Below the pieces are notes generated by a model. The model was given only the letters and a program-made list of their open reading frames with translations, was not told where the DNA came from and made no database searches. Below, piece after piece: positions 59,643 through 64,000 of a stretch of 64,000 nucleotides of DNA. A program made the position numbers and the translations under genes. Each line of letters opens with the position of its first letter. Within the stretch, counting starts at the first letter, position 1. Source of the stretch: Trifolium pratense (Eukaryota > Streptophyta > Magnoliopsida > Fabales > Fabaceae). The DNA lies in the NCBI RefSeq assembly GCF_020283565.1, contig NC_060059.1:8873501-8937500 (forward strand). Direction: 5' to 3'.

Positions 59643-61598
59643 ATGACTACACTTCAGAGTCAGGCAGGAAAAGAAAATTCTACAGTTGTAAAATCAGCTT
59701 CATCTTTCAAAAGATGGGGCAGAAAAGGCCCTTTTCTTAGATATGGTCTTCCCATGATATCTCTTACTGTTTTTGGTGCTCTTGGTCTTGGCCATCTTTT
59801 ACAAGGCAGGTTAGTTTATGCCTTTTCATCACACTTACTATGTGTTGTCACTCAATTGATACTTTTATTTTGCTGATTACTAGTTTTGAAGCTTATGTTA
59901 TATGATAGGAGATTCACTTATGTTTTTGCGAATTCATGTTCCGGCACCTCTAAAGTGAGGATCAACCGATGAATAAATAAGTGGTTGTGAGTTGTGAGAT
60001 TACATGTACATGCATAATTTGATCATCATATGTGTTGTGTTGAGATATCAATCTTTAGAGCAACTCTATCGCTTTGTCCTTAAATACCAAGAACACATAA
60101 GAACCGTTTTAGTTTTTGTGCTGCATTGGAGTAGTGTGTAGTGGATGGCACCATGGAGAACTGTTTGGAAGAGTTTGTTCTTATCTGAAAAGTAGGCCCA
60201 TATCAGTTCTTATTTGAACTTACTGTTGAAGTAAAATATGGTCTATGTTCCTAATTGCGACATGGCTCGATTTGACCCACTTAAATTTATTATAGAATGC
60301 TAGGAACCCGATAATTGAAATTCAAAGAAATAGACAATTTTATTAAGAAATAAGACGGTGCATGATAAATGGAATTGTAAGAGTTTATGAAAAAGTTATA
60401 TAGGAGTTACAATGTCAAGGAAACATAAGAGTGTACACAATGTATAGAGAAAAAAAAATTGAGTTTTGTAGAGATGACACATAAACAGAAGAGTTTTGTA
60501 GAAGTGACGCATAAGCAAAAATAAGCACAGAATACAAGTATAGATAGGAGAGAACCTCTCCTCAAGGGTTTCCCCTTCATAATAGAGAATATTCTATTTA
60601 TAATAGAGAATATTCAAAGACGCGACCTTTGTGTTCTTCAATTTATACACACTCTCCATGTCCATTTTTCTACTGCACTCTCACGAGTTTCCAAGGCACT
60701 CACTATCGATCCGACATCTCAAACCAATTGTCAAGAACCCAATTATTGAATTTCAAAGAATAAAAAATAAGTTTAATGGTTGGAGATGTTCTTATCCTCT
60801 TCACTTTACTATTATCTAATATAGAAGAGCTAAATTCATGAAGAAAACACTAATTACATGCAATATATGGCAAACAAATTGTGTGAATGAATGATAAATG
60901 TGTAAATATATTTACTTCAATTCCCTGTTTTGTTATTTATTTTCATAGTTGCTTTGGGAATTGATCAAATAGGCAGATTGAATAGCAATTACAATAAAAG
61001 GGCCAAAGCTCAGCCCAAATATCATGGAGTTTTGTTTTATCTTGTTATTGAGCATGCAAGTTTAAATTATTGTACATTCAGTTTGTTAATGAGTCAATGG
61101 TTAATCTAAGCTCATATGAGTGCGTTAGGAGGGGACATAGTCTGACTTGGCTTGTGAAATGTGAATGACCTTTTTTTACTTTAGTGTTACAGGATTTATG
61201 TAGAGTAAGTTTTATTAGTACTTTTTTTGGCCAAATCCTTCATTTTTATCTTGTTTTACACTTTTACTCCATCATTATTCTAAAGTAAGATGCATCTGTG
61301 ACTCTGCATCTGCCCAGCAAGGACATTGCAAGGGTAAAAGATGATCAAGAATGGGAAATAATTGAAGCAAGAAAAGCACTGTCTAGAACAGGACCAGTAA
61401 ATGCATACAAGCCAAAGAAAATTTCATTGGAGGATGAGCTAAAGGTTTGTCTTCCCTTTCATTAGCAACTTAACGTAATCAGCATGATACATTATTTAAA
61501 TTTCATCTGGTGTTGGATAGGATTTGCAACAAAAGGTGGACATTAATGAATATGAGTTCAAGAAAATTCCAAAACCAAATGAAGACAGGCGAGTATAG
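59643..61598 (+). CDS. COX16: Cytochrome c oxidase assembly protein COX16, mitochondrial
   Basis: Small inner-mitochondrial-membrane protein needed to assemble cytochrome c oxidase (in yeast and human it acts in COX1/COX2 module assembly). Exons: 59643-59809, 61318-61444, 61521-61598. All introns are GT-AG and phases agree, giving 123 aa. Residues 1-30 are Ser/Lys/Arg-rich ahead of the motif [13 protein letters not shown]. One transmembrane helix spans about residues 33-54 ([17 protein letters not shown]). The soluble tail then carries [20 protein letters not shown] and [11 protein letters not shown], both characteristic of COX16. Intron 1 is unusually long (59810-61317, about 1.5 kb) compared with intron 2 (76 bp). 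It contains a repeat-like segment near 60290-60800 marked by similar sequences at its two ends. Confidence 0.9.
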
Positions 61599-63683
61599 AC
61601 TGGAGCCCTGGACTTGAAAACCTTGTCAAAAATCTCAAATACTGAGCTCAAATCAATTCTTAAGAAGTTATGAGCCAGTTCATCTTGCAGATGAAGTTAT
61701 TGTTGTGTGCATCTTCAGTGTTTTGACTTTTGAATATGTGACTCTGACGTTATAGGTGAGGTAGTTGAGATAAATTGTCTCTATGTCTGTGGAATTTTGG
61801 GTATCTAGGATTTTTAAGTACTACTGTAATGTGAACAGCAAAAGGTACTAGTACATGTTTGGTTCTACTTTAATAATGGTGAAAAAACGAGTAAATGTTT
61901 GTTCACTTTCTTGTCATGTTTTGGTTTGTCTTTTTACCCTTCTTGCAGTGATTCACATTGACTGTCATAACAATAAATAACAATAGCGTAATGCTAAGGG
62001 TGCCACTTTTGCAGTCAGAACTACACGCATGGTTCATTTCAGTGTTGTGTCAAGTAACATTTCTGGTAGTATTATTCGAAATTTTAATTGAAACAGTGTT
62101 TTTGCTGAGTGTTGTGTGTGTAAAATGAACAGTTGTTTCTGTTGGCTGGTTGGTAGATGGGGAAGTGATGATTAATTCATTTACATTTACCATTAGAATA
62201 CAATTAATTTTTAATCATCCTCCCCTAATACTAGTTTAGCAAATTACTCAATACAGTATTCAACAATTTATCAGTGAAAGCATAAACTATTTGGAGCTGC
62301 TTTGATAAGACATATCTAAGTCTACCATACCATAAATAAATGGCAGTCAAAGATGAAATCCTTTAAAAGAACAAGAACCCACAAATGCCAGAAATGAGTA
62401 AAAGAGAATGGACCACGCTAACACAGAGGGGTTCCCTTCCCTTCCTGGATTGGTCTTCTGTGACTTGTTCACGTGTGACTCACTTAATGAGTGCAGTGCA
62501 GAATATCAGTCACATGTGACTTGCATAATTTCCCTAATTAACATACAAGCTATGAACCTATATATAGATTATGACCACTGAGGACCTGTAAACAAAGTAT
62601 TTGTTTCGAAAATTTATATTGTAAAGAAAGTTTTTCTGTATTCAATATGAGTAATTTTATGAAGTCAAAACTAGTAGTATGATCTTGCACTAATTTTAAC
62701 TCATTTTGAATTAAATCAATAACTTATCACATTTTAATCTACTACCATTTGTGGAAACATGGTAGTTTGCCTCTCTGTGTCATATCAACTCTACAAACTG
62801 TAGTTTCATATTCTTGAACATTTCACGTCTATCAATCACAGTTTAGGTAAAAAGTGTTGTCTTTTTAGAGGGAGGTGAAGTCATGTTGCTTGTCTACAAA
62901 TATAAGTTTCATATATTATCATAGAGAATGTGCAATGGTCCATGAATTTTAATATATGATCATTGTCTACAGTACTAGTAGTAGAGAAGTTACAGGTTGC
63001 TACATTAATTTTGAAACATCAAGTATGATCATTGAGAATGTGCAATGGTCCATGAATTTTAGTCCATGATAGATCAATGCACACATCTATGATCATTGGT
63101 ATCACAATAAATATGCCAAATTCACGGTCGATTACCGTGATTCTGACATATTCATCCTAATATCAAACATACAAGAGAGTTTGATGGAAAACCTTGAAAC
63201 TCAAGCATTTGCTGAATCAAAACACAAAATACTAAAAATAACTTGTTAAAGAATTGAAAACATATATTATACTGAAGAGATCATCCCAACCATTTGCACA
63301 ATTACAAACTTTATACCCCAGGTGTCCCAGAATTAATAACAAAAAAAGAAGCATTCTTCTTTATGTACACCACCTCCCAAAAAAACAACATATTCAGAGA
63401 AGTGAAGACAGAAGAAAAACCTTAAACCCCTCAAAATAGAAGAAACATAATGTAGTAAATTCCTATCTACTCCACTTTTCTCCATTGGTTGTAACCCCCT
63501 CCACCCTTTCCTCACCTTTTATTCATTTATACATATATTAAAGAACAAAATCACAGCTCAAAGTAATCTGTTTATCTCATCCGTTTACCGTTACCGTCCT
63601 TCCCCAAGTATTTTATACGCAAAAAAGAGAAAACCATTCTGCAAAGGTAATTTGAAGATGATTTTCACAAAATCCCTGTTGGA
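61599..63683. other. Intergenic region downstream of COX16
   Basis: Includes the COX16 3' flank. A 28-bp direct repeat beginning GAGAATGTGCAATGGTCC occurs near 62924 and 63030. Nothing else is recognised. Confidence 0.45.
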
Positions 63684-64000
63684 TTACCTTGGGCTTGGTT
63701 GTGATCTGTATGATAAAAGTGGCTGGAGAAGCCTCTGACCTGATGGACTACCTAGTAACATGGCTTGAGATCGAGTAAGCATCTCAACCATCGATGGTGT
63801 CTGATACGCTTGAACAAGACTTGAACTATCGGTTGAATCGCCTCTTGCAGTTGCTCTTTGCCATGAGTGTGAACTCAAACCGGAGAGTATATAGGCTCTC
63901 CCAGATGCTTCGTACACATGCCTACTTGCCATCCGCTCTTGCATTTCCTTGAGTTCAGCATCCAATGCAACACAAAGGCGGTCGTGAGATTTAGCCGATA
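63684..64000 (-). CDS. 3' end of an unrecognised plant gene (partial, runs off the window)
   Basis: An open frame enters at the window edge and ends with TAA at 63684-63686, giving about 104 residues of C terminus. The visible part starts around SAKSHDRLCVALDAELKEM, a heptad-like Leu/Glu/Lys-rich helix. It is followed by ERMASRHVYEASGRAYILSG and a Ser-rich stretch, then LTRSQAMLLGSP, and ends at RSQPSPR. No intron boundary is visible between the stop and the edge. I do not recognise the family. The pattern of an amphipathic helix followed by a disordered Ser/Gln-rich tail suggests a coiled-coil or scaffold protein, but this is only a description. The gene's start and remaining exons lie beyond base 64000. 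Confidence 0.6.
   Translation of the reverse strand, partial: SAKSHDRLCVALDAELKEMQERMASRHVYEASGRAYILSGLSSHSWQRATARGDSTDSSSLVQAYQTPSMVEMLTRSQAMLLGSPSGQRLLQPLLSYRSQPSPR

Noticed and set aside
62420..62530. Possible miRNA precursor around AGTCACATGTGACT
   Set aside because: Only a short palindrome; no extended stem with a miRNA-like arm.

Overview
This window is nuclear DNA from a flowering plant, most likely a legume (Medicago/Trifolium-like). It is strongly AT-rich. All six host genes I can support belong to plant or general eukaryotic families with GT-AG introns: an EDR2-like PH-START-DUF1336 protein, the oligosaccharyltransferase subunit OST1B (ribophorin I), an NPH3-type BTB protein, a GeBP/DUF573 transcription factor, the cytochrome oxidase assembly factor COX16, and the 3' end of an unrecognised gene. 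The legume assignment rests on recall of the repeat families (the long-TIR element whose ends begin GGCTTAAATGCAG, and tRNA-derived SINEs), not on a search. No tRNA, rRNA or CRISPR locus was found.

Layout. Bases 1-27600 are a gene-free repeat landscape. Several insertions have exact boundaries: three Mutator-type foldback elements with 9-bp target duplications, a complete Helitron (1988-4883) sitting in one copy of a tandem triplication, a decayed Helitron helicase (20.1-21.9 kb), hAT elements, Stowaway-type MITEs and SINEs. Bases 24650-25110 hold a fourth Mutator-type element, built from an array of small TTCGGT...ACCGAA hairpins. Bases 27667-32939 (minus strand) are the 20-exon EDR2-like gene. 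Bases 33.4-39.2 kb are a LINE remnant and a composite Helitron region with a tandem array of about 190 bp and mirrored ends. Bases 41637-47671 (minus) are OST1B in eight exons. Its intron 2 carries an antisense gag-pol slice of a Ty3/gypsy-like element, its intron 6 carries a retrotransposon 3'-end-like piece, and its 3' flank is duplicated in inverted orientation. Bases 49.6-52.1 kb hold a truncated LINE and a Tourist MITE. Bases 52977-56093 (plus) are the NPH3 gene, 57102-57944 (minus) the GeBP-like gene, 58.4-59.1 kb a 60-bp minisatellite, 59643-61598 (plus) COX16, and 63684 to the window end the 3' exon of an unknown gene.

The host genes do not form a functional cluster. They act in lipid or defence signalling, ER N-glycosylation, light or auxin-type signalling, transcription and mitochondrial respiration. 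The distinctive content is the mobile DNA. Three Helitron 3' ends share the same ACCCGTGC hairpin stem followed by CTAG, and four independent elements carry exact 9-bp target duplications. Exon models were built by reading splice sites and checking phase by hand. Protein identities come from recognising conserved residues, not from searches.
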